Origin: Bimuria novae-zelandiae CBS 107.79
Lineage: Eukaryota > Ascomycota > Dothideomycetes > Pleosporales > Didymosphaeriaceae
Length of the DNA stretch: 64,000 bases
Assembly (NCBI GenBank): GCA_010015655.1
Contig: ML976700.1
Coordinates: forward strand, 252,390-316,389
Direction: 5' to 3'
In this document: piece after piece, positions 21,284 to 31,973 of the stretch
Numbering within the stretch: the first letter of the stretch is position 1
Layout: each line of letters opens with the position of its first letter
The notes under the pieces: model-generated
What the model saw: only the letters and a program-made list of their open reading frames with translations
Databases searched by the model: none
Told to the model about the DNA's origin: nothing
Program-made: the position numbers and the translations under genes

Positions 21284-23320
21284 TCAGCGATACGCCGAGT
21301 TGAACTGAGAGCAAAAATCAAAACAGACGTTCTGTCCCACCAGCAGTCGTATCATCTCCACCGTCGTCCACGCGGCCACATCCGCGCTCCCGTACGATGT
21401 CCAACCCGCTGACTTTGCTATACCAAGTGGGTCGACTTTGCGAGGCCCACTGGCCAACTCGACGAACACCTTGCCCGAGGACTTCACTGCGTGTGTGTGC
21501 CCGTTACTGCCGCCGTGCTTCCCGTTGACCCGATAGTGCTTCAAAAGCGGCACCACCAAGAGCGACTTCTCGGCGGGCAGCGCCGAAATGATGACAAAGG
21601 GCTGCTCTAGCCGCTTCATGTCCTCCACGGACCGAACTGGCTCCACCTCCGTAGACAGAGAACCCCTCGCCTTGAAGCCGATGGTATAGACCGGGCCGAT
21701 GCCCAAACTCTTCAACGCGAATATCGAAGCAGACGCGTCCGCCTCGGAGCTTGCCAACAGCAACGCTGCTCGACCGCTGTAGGCCGACGGCACGAAGTCG
21801 CGAGTAAGTGTCGCCCGGATTCCCTTCCACATCGCATTGTCGCCAATGAATGTTGACTGACCACCTTCTTGCCGGGTCAAGACGGTGTCGACCTGTCCAA
21901 TTGCGCGCGCAGCATTCGACAAGGTCGGCAGGTACGGTGCAGATGCTGCCATTAAGGGAGGCTTGATGTAGGCACCTCCAAATTTCGGTCGCCGCAAGAT
22001 GTATTCGATCGAGGCTTTGGGTGCACGCTCCGCAAACATGAACTGGTGCGGCAAGCTCAATTCATTGAAGCACTTTTCAAAGAACATGGCCTGCGACGTA
22101 GACCTGAAGCTACCGATGCCATAAATATCTAGCTTAGGCATCTGCCCCATGCCATGAAGAGCCGAGTTGATCTGGGCCACGCTTAATTGGCCCGGCGCCG
22201 CGATCATGGGTAGGAGTGGATGAGTTATTGGGGTAAATATCTTATTCATGGTCCTTGTTAGTTGTCCGGTGGGTCCCATGTTCAAGCCAGAGAAAGGCGG
22301 GTGCGGGTACTTGTTCTGGATCGTTGTCCGAAAGTACTCGAGCTCCATATTTTCTTGCATCGAATTTACGAGCACGTACATTTTGACAATGTCGCCGTAC
22401 ACCGCTCCTCGTTCGAAAAGGGTCTGTGTTTCCGGTGCGAGCCACTTAAAACTCCCCGAGAAGTCGTGGAAGGCGGAGATGATTTTGCTGCAGCCTTTTC
22501 TCTCGGCCAATTGCTTGCGGATATCTTCGGGGAGCCACAGCTCAACGTCAATATACTCACAGCCCCACTGAATGGCGCGAGTGAGGTATTTCAGGAAAAG
22601 GTTCGGATCGTCCATGGGGAATCGGCCGTTCTCTTTCGTACACCTAGTTGTATAGATTATGGGAAGCTCCGTCCGTTGCCGCAATAGCATCAATTGTTCT
22701 CCTACGTATTTCAGGCTGGGTATCCTACTCACGCTCCCGTCCGGCAGGGGCTCTTCTAAGAGGTCCACTCTTATCTCAATTGCGTCCGCTCCTACAGACA
22801 AGATGTCGAGATTTGGAAGCGCAGCGTGAACGTCAGGAAAGGTCGTAGATATGAGTGTGGTGCGCGCCTTCTGCGTCAGGTCTCTGTGAGGGCTGATTTG
22901 ACCCAGGATTAGTGACAGAAAGCGCGCAACGTCTCTCCGGAAGAAAGTCGACACGGTGTACAGATACTCGTAGTCGCAGCTCTCGGTGATGTTATCGTCG
23001 CGCGGGTGGGGCCCGTCGACGCAGTGTGTGTTTATGAGAATGCGCGACCGGTCCCAGCTGCGTGCCTGCGCTACGGCCACACTGCTCCGCATGCCATACA
23101 CTGTCCCTTTGGGACCTGCCTTTACATCTTCCAGCGATGTTGTGGTCTCCCATGGTTGTCCCAGCACGTCCGCGAACACGCCGATTATATCGTCTTCTCC
23201 CTCGCCGTGCAGCAGCAGCAGGGCCGGCTTGTCCGCACTGGGTATTTCCCGGACCTGTATGGTTCCCACCTCTTTGAGCTGCGTGGTGGATACGCTCTCT
23301 GCCTGTATCATGGTCGCCAT
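21284..23320 (-). CDS. QutR-like protein: type I dehydroquinase plus shikimate-dehydrogenase-like domains
   Basis: An intronless gene of 678 aa resembling the C-terminal half of the pentafunctional AROM protein, the architecture of the fungal quinate repressor (QutR / qa-1S). N-terminal residues 1-160 are poorly conserved; LLLLHGEGEDD sits where a kinase P-loop would be and lacks the GKT motif. Residues about 165-360 are a type I 3-dehydroquinate dehydratase. It has EIRVD (182-186), IYTTRC, His285 in SAFHDFSG and the Schiff-base lysine Lys313 in GDIVKMY, so the catalytic residues are present. Residues about 395-500 match the shikimate-dehydrogenase substrate domain (SFRSTSQAMF, YIKPPL, GQVDTVL, GDNAMW). 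The catalytic Lys of the usual PLK and the Asp of the usual NTD are replaced. By family knowledge QutR represses quinate-utilisation genes; no qut genes are visible nearby, so function is inferred. Confidence 0.88.
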   Translation of the reverse strand: MATMIQAESVSTTQLKEVGTIQVREIPSADKPALLLLHGEGEDDIIGVFADVLGQPWETTTSLEDVKAGPKGTVYGMRSSVAVAQARSWDRSRILINTHCVDGPHPRDDNITESCDYEYLYTVSTFFRRDVARFLSLILGQISPHRDLTQKARTTLISTTFPDVHAALPNLDILSVGADAIEIRVDLLEEPLPDGSVSRIPSLKYVGEQLMLLRQRTELPIIYTTRCTKENGRFPMDDPNLFLKYLTRAIQWGCEYIDVELWLPEDIRKQLAERKGCSKIISAFHDFSGSFKWLAPETQTLFERGAVYGDIVKMYVLVNSMQENMELEYFRTTIQNKYPHPPFSGLNMGPTGQLTRTMNKIFTPITHPLLPMIAAPGQLSVAQINSALHGMGQMPKLDIYGIGSFRSTSQAMFFEKCFNELSLPHQFMFAERAPKASIEYILRRPKFGGAYIKPPLMAASAPYLPTLSNAARAIGQVDTVLTRQEGGQSTFIGDNAMWKGIRATLTRDFVPSAYSGRAALLLASSEADASASIFALKSLGIGPVYTIGFKARGSLSTEVEPVRSVEDMKRLEQPFVIISALPAEKSLLVVPLLKHYRVNGKHGGSNGHTHAVKSSGKVFVELASGPRKVDPLGIAKSAGWTSYGSADVAAWTTVEMIRLLVGQNVCFDFCSQFNSAYR

Positions 23321-24473
23321 GTAAGGCGAAAGAATTGGAGTGACTCTGGTTTGCGCGCGGGTGGTCTTAGCCGTATACGTTGAAGCCGTTGATGTGAAGC
23401 TGGATCTCTGCGAGGATGCGACGGGAGGTGTTCAGTTGGGAGCAGTCGCGGAGAGATATCACCATCTCCAAATGCGCGAGCAGACCGAGGGAGGAGTGGG
23501 TATCCAGTGTCGACTGGGGGGGGACTGTTGCGCGTCGTCACGCCGCTGGTCGGAACCGGGTGGTCCAGTGACAGTGGGCAGGATATAAAACGAAACACGA
23601 CCCTAATCGACGTATAGAGAATGGTTGCGGTAGCAAAGGTGCGTCAGGTCCTGCCATAGAGTACGGAAGATCACGAACTGCCGCACGATCCCGCGCGGTT
23701 CTCGCCTTCTGAGAGCATCGTATGGCTGGACTCTGAAAATGCCGTCCGGGAACCCGCCAAGGCACGCGTCTCGGGCAGTTGAGCATTGCTGCGGGCCAAA
23801 CCCGCATTTGCAAAACTGGGGCGACTGGGGCAAATTTATCCGGGGAACGCAACCACTCTTTCCACCTATGAGAGGCGGCGATATTCGCTAGCCAAGCGGC
23901 ACTCTGCAGCCCGCGCTCGACCGCACTCGATTGCAATCGCCCCTTCACGCGGGCAGCGGGTAGATGGGGGGTCTAGATTGGTGGACATATCACGGCGTGG
24001 AATCGCGCTGTAGTTTCTGTTACCTGAGACACAAGCTGAGGTATCAGATCCCGCAACCTGAGGTATCAGATCCCACAACCTGAGGTATCAGATCCCGCAA
24101 CCTGAGGTATCAGATCCCGCAACCTGAGGGATCCGCCTCGACGTGACCTCGTCTCCAAGATGGAGAAGCCGCAAGAGATCGAGCCGCGGGGATGCTCTCA
24201 GGGATCAACTTGTTGTCGGGTTCGATTTGACCAGGAGACTGGCTGAATAGGAAGAGCCTCACCGCGGGAGCTTCGTTCGCACGCTGTTTCTGGCCGATTA
24301 GCCCTACGTAACTGCCATTCTCGGAAAGGACGAGCCAGTCCGATGGGATTCAGTTCACCCCTCAACCCGCTTTTGGCTGTTCTCCCACCGTGGCCGTTGC
24401 GTCATCGCTTCCTGATAGTGGACCTCGCTGAGTCGTGAGTCTTGACGGCAAACTTGGCAGTGTAGTGCGATGC
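23321..24473. other. Intergenic with a short minisatellite, no gene supported
   Basis: 5' region of the QutR-like gene and spacer. A minisatellite at 24036-24130 is the only structured sequence seen. Confidence 0.45.
24036..24130. repeat. 22-bp minisatellite, 4 full units plus partial
   Basis: Four tandem copies of CTGAGGTATCAGATCCCGCA plus AC start at 24036, 24058, 24080 and 24102. A truncated copy (CTGAGGGATCC) follows. Only one base differs among the full units (C to A in the second), indicating recent expansion or homogenisation. Confidence 0.92.
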
Positions 24474-24731
24474 CTAATCGCGATTTAGCCAGCAGCGACC
24501 ACCTGAACGTCTAGATGAACTTGAAGATAGCGTACCACTTTCACGATTCCTAGGAACAATCTCTGAAGCCACTGCACCGGCCACCTCCGAACGGAAGGCT
24601 GTATCTTCGATGAGAGATTCCCACCACCAACTTTCGCTCATCTCGGCAATAAGGAGCGGGCAATACGACATCGCTAAGCCCACGCTCGTGTGGGAAGCTT
24701 GGTAAGACTGCTCTGGAGTCTCTCTCTCCAC
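24474..24731 (-). CDS. Possible exon of an unrecognised protein
   Basis: An 85-codon frame with protein-like composition (YQASHTSVGLAMSYCPLLIA, then EMSESWWWESL and EDTAFRSEVAGAV). Upstream on the same strand, around 24730-24830, another stretch (RVEQRISKMHEAQCDKIK) could be joined to it in frame. The candidate donor is the GTAGGC at the boundary, or the two may simply be continuous. I do not recognise the family. It may be a gene fragment or chance. Confidence 0.25.
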   Translation of the reverse strand: MERETPEQSYQASHTSVGLAMSYCPLLIAEMSESWWWESLIEDTAFRSEVAGAVASEIVPRNRESGTLSSSSSRRSGGRCWLNRD

Positions 24732-25139
24732 GAGTAGCCTACCTTGATCTTATCGCACTGTGCCTCGTGCATCTTCGAGATTCTCTGTTCTACTCTGTTT
24801 GACACCAAGAACGTAGCAGGTGTTTCACCACTCCCAAGTCATGTCACTTGACAATTTACAGCATCCTATTTCTCCGTAACACCACACGGCTCTAACAGAT
24901 GAACGATCAATCATAGAATCAGAGGTGACGTCTTCCGTAGTCTGTTCACCAGCGTCGCCCGTCGCTCTTTCCTTTTGATCTGCCTTCACTTTGGTGGCTG
25001 CACATGTGTATTTGGGACTCAAGGGAAGGTATCCGCCACGAAAGAATACCAATATCTACAGACAGTTCCGTGTACGCCTCAAATACGTTGGTTTCTGTGA
25101 CAAGTGCTGGAACTGTAGCATTTGGGCGAAGTGCCAGGA

Positions 25140-26327
25140 CTACATGATCTTCGCCTTCCCTCCAGAAACGTCAACTACACTTCCACTGATCCACTGTAGG
25201 GAGTCAGCTATCACGAGCACTTGGAGCTTGCTCTGCTCGGCTCGTCTACTTACCCCCGCTTTCTCACTGACAAGCAGACCTACTACGCCCGCGATATCTT
25301 CGACTTCTCCAATACGGTTGCCTACAGTCACTTCGGCTGCATCCGACTTTGTGAGCTTGTCTCGCATATCGGGCGGGATCCTGTTGTACGCCTCTGTCTT
25401 GGTGAAGCCGACGCTGACCGAGTTGAAGGTCGTGCCTTCCATACCTGGACAGTTGCCAAGTTCGTCCGCCCATTTCCTGCAGTGGTCAGAGAGATATGTA
25501 ACCAGTCATAGGCGTCAGGCTATGAGACTCCTAACCCGAAACTGAGCCAAATGGACCCGTAGTGAGCTTCCAACTTACCGCATCAAGCACTCGAGCGCCG
25601 CCTTCGTCGCCGCATAAACTGCCCTTCACAGCTATCAGTATCTTCCCACCAGCACCGCAGATTTCTCCTCACCCAGGGTCAAGCAACTTACCCACCATCG
25701 GGCCTCTCTGCCCTGACGCCCTCGCTACTAATCGCTACTACTCGCCCTCCCCTCCTAAACACATTCTCTCTCAAGAAACGCTCCACTAGCATCACTGGAA
25801 ACTTCACGTTTCCCGCCAGCGCCAAGTCCACGACGTCCGCCCTTAAACTCCCTTCGCCCATCTTCGTGAGCGTCATAACTGCAGCGTTAAATACCACGAT
25901 ATCCACCTTGCCGTCGAAGTCAATCACAAGTGCGCGTAGGATGCGCCCGATCTCTCTAGAGGTATCAGGACGACTAATGTCGGATTTTACGCCCAAGAGC
26001 GTAGGTGCTGTGGCACCATGAAGTGCATTGGCAGAGTAGAGTGATCTAATTGTTTGCGTAAACGTGCCGAAGAGCTGTGCGGATTTATCGGAGGAATATG
26101 TGCCTAGAATGGAGGCGCCGCGAGTTGCGAGTTCGATGCAGATCGCACGGCCGATGCCTTTGGTTGCACCGCTGTGTTGATAGTAGATCAGCTTACACTC
26201 ATATATCCAGGACTGGAGCCTGTAACACAAAGAAAGGTGCTCACGTTACGAGTGCGACTTTGCCTTTCAGATCCTGCTCTTGCAGTGCAATAGGTCGCGT
26301 ATGAGGTGATGGGTCGAGAGCAGACAT
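25140..26327 (-). CDS. Short-chain dehydrogenase/reductase (SDR), 5 exons
   Basis: NAD(P)-dependent oxidoreductase of classical SDR type. Substrate unknown. Exons 26327-26245, 26171-25696, 25618-25579, 25476-25254 and 25193-25140 join in phase to 291 aa. The nucleotide-binding motif spans the first intron: VALVTGATKGIG, with the TGxxxGIG glycine pattern. FNAAV takes the place of the usual NNAG. Catalytic residues are Ser176 (VVAISSEG), Tyr188 and Lys192 in YAATKAALECL. The latter sits on a 40-bp micro-exon, so unspliced reading loses the active site. The C-terminus WISGSVVDVSGG is the usual SDR end. The second intron was placed at a GTGGGT donor because the GTAAGT three bases downstream would break the frame. 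No clustered biosynthetic partners are adjacent. Confidence 0.88.
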
Positions 26328-27293
26328 TGTAGCTGATGAGGATGGGCTTCAGGTACTTTTGAGAGTTGATTCGGAAGGATATCATAGAGTGAGTAATCAA
26401 ATTTAAGGAGGATGTTCGTTCAATACAACTACCACCCCACACGTTGCTGCCTAGGCGCGTTCGAAATAACCCGCCTGAAGAGTGATCCGCACGTTGTTTG
26501 TCGCAATGCCCTTCATGTTCATGACTCCACATCGCCGGACCCACAGCATGAACGCATCTCGAACGAGGATCAACAGATGCACATTGCAACGGCGTGTAGC
26601 CTGTCTGTGAAGAAAAGCTTGGTACGTACCGTTCTGGTGTTGCTCTGTGAACCAGACTTGTTTCGGTAACAGGCGTTCCAAGTTCCTTTGTAGTCAGCAG
26701 CGCGACTGCGATCAAATATGGCAGGGATGTGTAGGATATAAGTAGATAAAAGGGCGAAGGGCAGCAAAGACTCCTTATACTATCTTTACTACTATAAGCT
26801 CCGGTTTTAGCTCCTTCATACTAAAATTCTATCAAATTGCCTGGGTGTACCGTAATACTGCTGTCTTGCGCGCAGGTGTTCAAGCCTACCTAGGTCGAGG
26901 GATGAGGATTTTTTGTAGATGTTGCGAGGCCTGGGCCTGTCTCTCTAGTCTGTAAATATATTGACAGAAAAAGTAACGCGTAAAAATAATATAAAGTAGG
27001 AACGCAGAACATGAATAAGAGTGTTAAACGTGTCCATGTTGTGCGCACGTTGGGTCACATTGGACATATCTCGGAGATGCTTGCGCCGCATTCCGCTTGT
27101 TCCGCAGCCCCACACTGTCGATGACGTGTCAGCTTTGCGCGGGGCTACTGTTTACCTCTTGTCGCAAACATTTATCGCAGCTACAGATTGAGGCCAGCAG
27201 GCCATTGCCTCGATATCGTTAGTTTTTTTCTATATGGATGATTTATTTTTCAAATTTTCAATAAAATGCATTGGATTTGCTTCAATCTGAACG
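26328..27293. other. Intergenic, no gene supported
   Basis: 5' flank of the SDR gene and 5' flank of the tRNA gene. It becomes AT-richer from about 26.9 kb. No recognisable coding content. Confidence 0.45.
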
Positions 27294-27384
27294 GCTCCTG
27301 TGGCGCAATGGTAGCGCGTTGGACTTCTACCAGACCTCTGCTGCCAGAGATCCAAAGGCTGTGGGTTCGAGCCCCACCAGGATA
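27294..27384 (+). tRNA. tRNA-Arg (anticodon TCT) with 20-nt intron
   Basis: The cloverleaf can be folded by eye. D-arm: GCGC-AATGGTA-GCGC. Anticodon stem TTGGA/TCCAA with loop C-T-TCT-A-A. A 20-nt intron (CCAGACCTCTGCTGCCAGAG) sits after position 37, the canonical place for nuclear tRNA introns. T-arm: GTGGG-TTCGAGC-CCCAC. A-box (TGGCGCAATGG) and B-box (GGTTCGAGCC) are good. In the acceptor stem only five of seven pairs form: 5' GCTCCTG faces 3' ...CAGGATA, so the two outermost pairs are mismatched. No TTTT terminator follows closely; the first T-run is about 90 bp downstream. It is either a functional gene with an odd acceptor end or a recently damaged one. Confidence 0.8.
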
Positions 27385-28607
27385 AGTCTGCCTCTAACAG
27401 TACTTATGAACTAGAAATACTAACATCATGTACAGTGGATTGAATTTGCATAGAGTACTTTATTAGAAGAGAGATTTTTTTGCCTACGACTTAGTATTTA
27501 AGTGTGATAGTCTTTTCTCTCATAAGTTTAATCTTAAGTGATAAGCCTGAGTAGATAGAATTATCTAGCTTTTGTATAGTTATTCTTTTTTTTTGTTCTG
27601 GGTGATTACTCTACGGTCAGCAAAATTAGCGTCTGGTAGTGCTCTTGAGGTTTCTAATCCGCGTTACGAACAATAGCGTATTCCTTGCAGCGCTCGCGTC
27701 GCATATATAAGAGCCTGGGCCATTCCTTATAGTAATAGTTCAGGTTGCCTTACCGGCGGAAGTGGTACAGGTAATTAATATGACGTACACTCACCAACGT
27801 TTGAGCTCCTTCGAGCAAATCGTAACCATGATCGCAGGTTTGCTTATGGTACCTGTGTTGACGACGCAACGAATTCCATGCTCCAAGTCGTGTTGGGAAG
27901 GAGATATTAGAATGACGAGTGTAGCGGCAGTCCTGAATGTAATTACTTTATATAGCTTGTCCGGAGAGTCCTTTTACTATAATTTACACTGTACTGGCGC
28001 CCGGACTGGTGCCTGCACGCACTGTCACTGACAGTCACTGCTATTGTACGGGTCCCCGTTATGTTTAATTAACCTCTTTTCACCCTGGCTCTCACGGTCG
28101 CGGATCGATGCACTGACAAGTAAACCATAATCTATGCAGACGCCAATTAGAATTAATTTGAAAGAAAATGTCAAAGTTGAGATTGAAGCGCACGTACGAA
28201 GAGCTGCATAGAGTCTAGCTGTAAAGAACAGTTCTTCTGCTGTGTTAGATCTTCGCGATTATATAGCATTTTGCATTATTGAGAGATGAGCTACAACAAG
28301 GCCGATGTCAATCGAGATTTATATTGCCATCAACGGATGTTGCAGAGACGAAAACCAACTTCCTCAACAAGTAACGATAAAGGGCAACTTGTCCGAAGAA
28401 CGACAACAAACATTCACAGTGTGGTGCGTTGTAGTGTGGAATGTATCGTAGTAAATATGGGCATAATTCATTAAGCGGACGCTATGCGCAAATCCGAAGT
28501 GCATGCTAATGATGCGAGATATCATACAGAGTCGAAAGCAATGCGTACGGGCGAGTTTTCGTACCACTAACGTGGAAGACACTCTGACCCACAGAGTAAA
28601 CTCAGAG
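27385..28607. other. Intergenic, no gene supported
   Basis: Moderately AT-rich spacer between the tRNA and the 3' end of the hexose-transporter gene. Short frames only, none recognisable. Confidence 0.45.
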
Positions 28608-30465
28608 CTACCTACGAGCACCCGAGGACTCAGGGATGTCCCCTGGCGTCGCTATACTCTCTTGCCTCAACTGTTCAGGTGCCCTGGCCTCTTGCTTCTT
28701 ATTAATACCCCTCGCTCCAGGCGCCAAGTACGTGTTATCCAGGTTAGGCAACTCGTCGCCCTCCGGCGGCTCCCAGTGCTTGCTCTTAATCGGATTGACG
28801 TGCAGGATGTACATCGTATCAATCTCCTCCAGCGTTCGGCCATGGCTTTCGCAGACAAAGAAGTACACTACTGCAGCACCGGTAAGGCAGCATGCTGCAA
28901 AGATGTATCCGTAGCGGTAATCGATAGCCCCGGTAATGTACGGTGTGAAGAAGGAAATGAGGAAGTTCCACACCCAGTTCGATGCCGTGGCGAGGGCCAT
29001 GCATTTGGCGCGGTAGCGAGAAGGGTAGATCTCACCGACTACTGCCCACACAATGGGACCCCACGTCATGGCAAAACCGGCGATGAAGAGACACGCGAAG
29101 ACGATCATAGCATAGCCTATGCTAGAGCTTGACTGGGGATTGTCCTGGTCGAGAGCAAAGTGGCCGAGCGACGCAAACACCATGAAACACATAAACATCC
29201 ACAGACCACCGGTGATGAGCGCAGGGCGACGACCGAACTTTTCGACGATGTAGAGGCCAGGGAAAGTGGTGCCGAAATTGACGGCACCAAGAATGATAGA
29301 TGTGACGTATGCATTGGGTAGACCGACCGACTCGAAGATGGTTGTTCCGTAATAGAAGTAGAAGTTCGCTCCGGTAAGCTGTTGAAGGGCTTGTAGTGAA
29401 ATTCCCAGGATAGTTCGATATGCCATGCGTGGCCCGGTGAAGATTTCGTACCAGGGATGCTGTCCTCCGCCCGCGCGTTCGGCATCGAGCTTGCTCTTGA
29501 TCTCCTTGATCTCACGCTCAACCTCGGGGTGGTCCTCAGGGACGCTGTAGCTGAGAGCAATCGTCTTACGAGCCTCATCAATCTTGCCCTTGCGGTAAGC
29601 CCAGCGGGGCGATTCGCGCAAAGTGAGCATGCCGAGGCCCATGATTACTGGCCAGATGAAGCCAAGAGCCATGGGCAGTCTCCAGGCGCGTCGACTTTGA
29701 TTCTCAGCGGTCCCAAAATTGATACAGTACGCAGTGAAAATGCCAAGGGTGATAAAGAGCTGGTAACAAGACACCAGAGCACCGCGCACGTATCGCGGTG
29801 CAGTCTCAGACTGGTACATGGGAGTTAGGACAGAGAGTGCTCCAACGCCCAGACCCGCAACCCATCGGCCGATTGCAATCTGATACCAAGTGTCGGTTGT
29901 GCAGACCTGGACAATGACTCCAACGCAGAAGATGATGTTCCAGAAGCAGATCGAGTACTTGCGGCCGAATTTGTCTGCGACGGGGGCAGCGATGAGGGCA
30001 CCTATAAGTGTACCAATGGACAACTGTATACGTTAGTCACGTTCTCTGATAATGGAGCAAAGTGGACAGCCTCGTGCTGCTCCACTATGAAGGCATAACC
30101 GGAATGCACGAGACTCTGTAGTCTGCATCCCGGGCAACCGAGAAGATACATCCAGCAAGAGGAGTCAAGCTTACCAAGCTCACTATTGTTCCACTCCGGC
30201 TATTCGAGAAGGCAGGCTTTCCCGTCTCAGGATCGGTTTGATCGCCAAATCTCCTCAAGAAGTCGTCCATTTCCAAGAAGCCGCTGATTTGTCCAGTATC
30301 GTAACCGAAGATGAAGCCACCCATCGAAACCAATACCGCCATAAGGATAATCCGAGGTCGAAAGCGGTCTGCGGTGCTCAATTGCGCATGAGGCCTCTTC
30401 TCGGGATCTGCTGTCGAGGACGCCGGGGTTGGGGAAGAACCCCTAAAGCGATCCATGATCGCCAT
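28608..30465 (-). CDS. Hexose/monosaccharide transporter (MFS sugar porter)
   Basis: Plasma-membrane sugar-proton symporter or facilitator of the HXT/MST type. Two exons (30465-30175 and 30023-28608) across a 151-bp GT-AG intron give 568 aa with about 12 hydrophobic segments. Sugar-porter signatures in order: FGYDTGQISGFLEM in TM1; ADKFGRK in the TM2-3 loop; GRWVAGLGVGALSVLTPMYQ; RESPRW; QALQQLTGANFYFYYG in TM7; EKFGRRPAL; WAVVGEIYPSRYR. CESHGRTLEEID replaces the usual PETKG. The short cytosolic tails argue for a transporter rather than a long-tailed glucose sensor. A TATA-like element lies about 160 bp upstream. It is unlikely to be a quinate permease despite the QutR-like gene 5 kb away, because its TM1 motif is the glucose-type GYDTGQISGF. 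Confidence 0.93.
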
Positions 30466-30620
30466 AATGGTTCGTACAATCCGACTTCGTGTTGCCTATC
30501 CCAAGGCACTGCAGAGTATCAAAAGATGCGACGAGACGCTGGAGGAGGTTCGCGCGCTTGTGAAGGAGACGTGATATGCGCAGTCTATGACACCGACTGT
30601 ACCACCACGGGGGATCATCT

Positions 30621-30635
30621 CCCCTTATAAGCCCC
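30621..30635 (-). promoter_or_regulatory. TATA-like box flanked by stress-type G runs, upstream of hexose transporter
   Basis: On the minus strand the sequence is GGGGCTTATAAGGGG. A TATAA core sits about 160 bp before the start codon, followed by AGGGG, the core of yeast-type stress response elements. The assignment rests on position and sequence only. Confidence 0.35.
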
Positions 30636-31973
30636 ATACATCACCACCCCATCATTCGTCCCATGACCGTAGAATCCCAGGCCTTCGGTTCCGTCTTCAT
30701 CTGCCCTCCGCGACTCCAAACTTTTCGAAATACAACGTCATCGGTGTAGTTGGCCTGTTCGTCGATTGAATCGGGCGCTAGAGATGGATGGAGTATAGCG
30801 GCAGATAGCTGCCGGTGCCCGACGTCATCCGGTTGGTGCGGCCAGTCATCGTCAAGATGAGGCTCTGATCTTTAGTGTCTTTCGTCTTCGAGACGACGTC
30901 AAACTACATCATTTTCGCCGACGTGGGGCGTTGAAGATGTTCGTTGTCGCATCAGGTGCACTGCTAACGGCGTGTGCGTATCGGAATCAGCGAAATTTGC
31001 TTGCCGGTCCGATTAGAACGATGGCGAAAACACGGAGAACAGGAGCGTGGATGGGGCGCTGATCAATGCCTGTATCAGATCGGAGTCGTCGCGATCAGTG
31101 GCCGGCCTGCGTAGGATGGAAGTCTGAGCTGCTTAATTCTTCTGGTCGGACTCTGCGACGAGCAAACTGTGGGGCTTGGGCGCCGGAGGTTTGGGAGAAG
31201 ACGTGAGGATCGGCAGTAATGGCTACCAGAATGCTTGGGTCGGTCTTGGTCCTGCAGTTAAGCTTTTTTCGAAGATGCAGGTGTCGCGAGGCACCCTGCG
31301 CGGCTGCCAGATGGACATGGAAGCGGTGGTCGTGACGTCTCGCACAGGAACCTCAATTTTCCCTCGTCCATCTCTGAAGAATGGACTGTTACATTATCGT
31401 CGGATTTGCAGTCTCCGCATCAAAATTCACGAGAGAATTGAGACCCATCAACGTGGGCTGCCCCGGCCGGAGTGTGTGGAAGTGGAAGTGGAGTTGGAGG
31501 TGGAGCTCGCAATTTCTTCGGCCACGTGCAGACCCGGTGACGTGGGAAGAAGAGCTCACACAGGTTTCCTTAGGTGTCGATGGGATGATGAAGCGGCACT
31601 ATGAGAGATTGGTGTGCGATAGACGTCACAGCAAGTACCGCTAAGGTTTGCCAGTTGGTAGTGTGGAAGATTGGCCTTCTCGAAACGGACATGTTGGGCA
31701 AAGGGAGTGCTGTCTTCAAAGCACATACTCCATTCATCTCCTACGGTAACTTGGTTGGCTGTGCAACCGTAGACTGCCGTGGACAGTCTTCTCTCGCGTC
31801 CGGCCCACTTCTATGGACCACCCATCAACCTCCAACCCCCATTTTGCCTAGCACGTACGAAACGGCCAGAAGCCTGGAGAAACACGCATTCTTCCTCACA
31901 CATCGTGTCGCGCGTTCTTGCTGATATGCCGATTCTTCCCTTCGTACTAGCTCACCATTAGATACTCAGATGC
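30636..31973. other. Intergenic, no gene supported
   Basis: 5' region of the hexose transporter and 3' flank of the MFS pseudogene. The overlapping frames at 31.2-31.9 kb have no recognisable domain. Confidence 0.45.

Noticed and set aside
26188..26715. 175-codon minus-strand frame across the SDR start
   Set aside because: It is antisense-phase read-through over the SDR promoter and first intron. The SDR's own exons account for the conserved motifs.
28608..30465. Sugar transporter as a quinate permease clustered with the QutR-like gene
   Set aside because: TM1 and TM7 motifs are glucose-type, and no dehydrogenase or dehydratase of the quinate pathway lies nearby.
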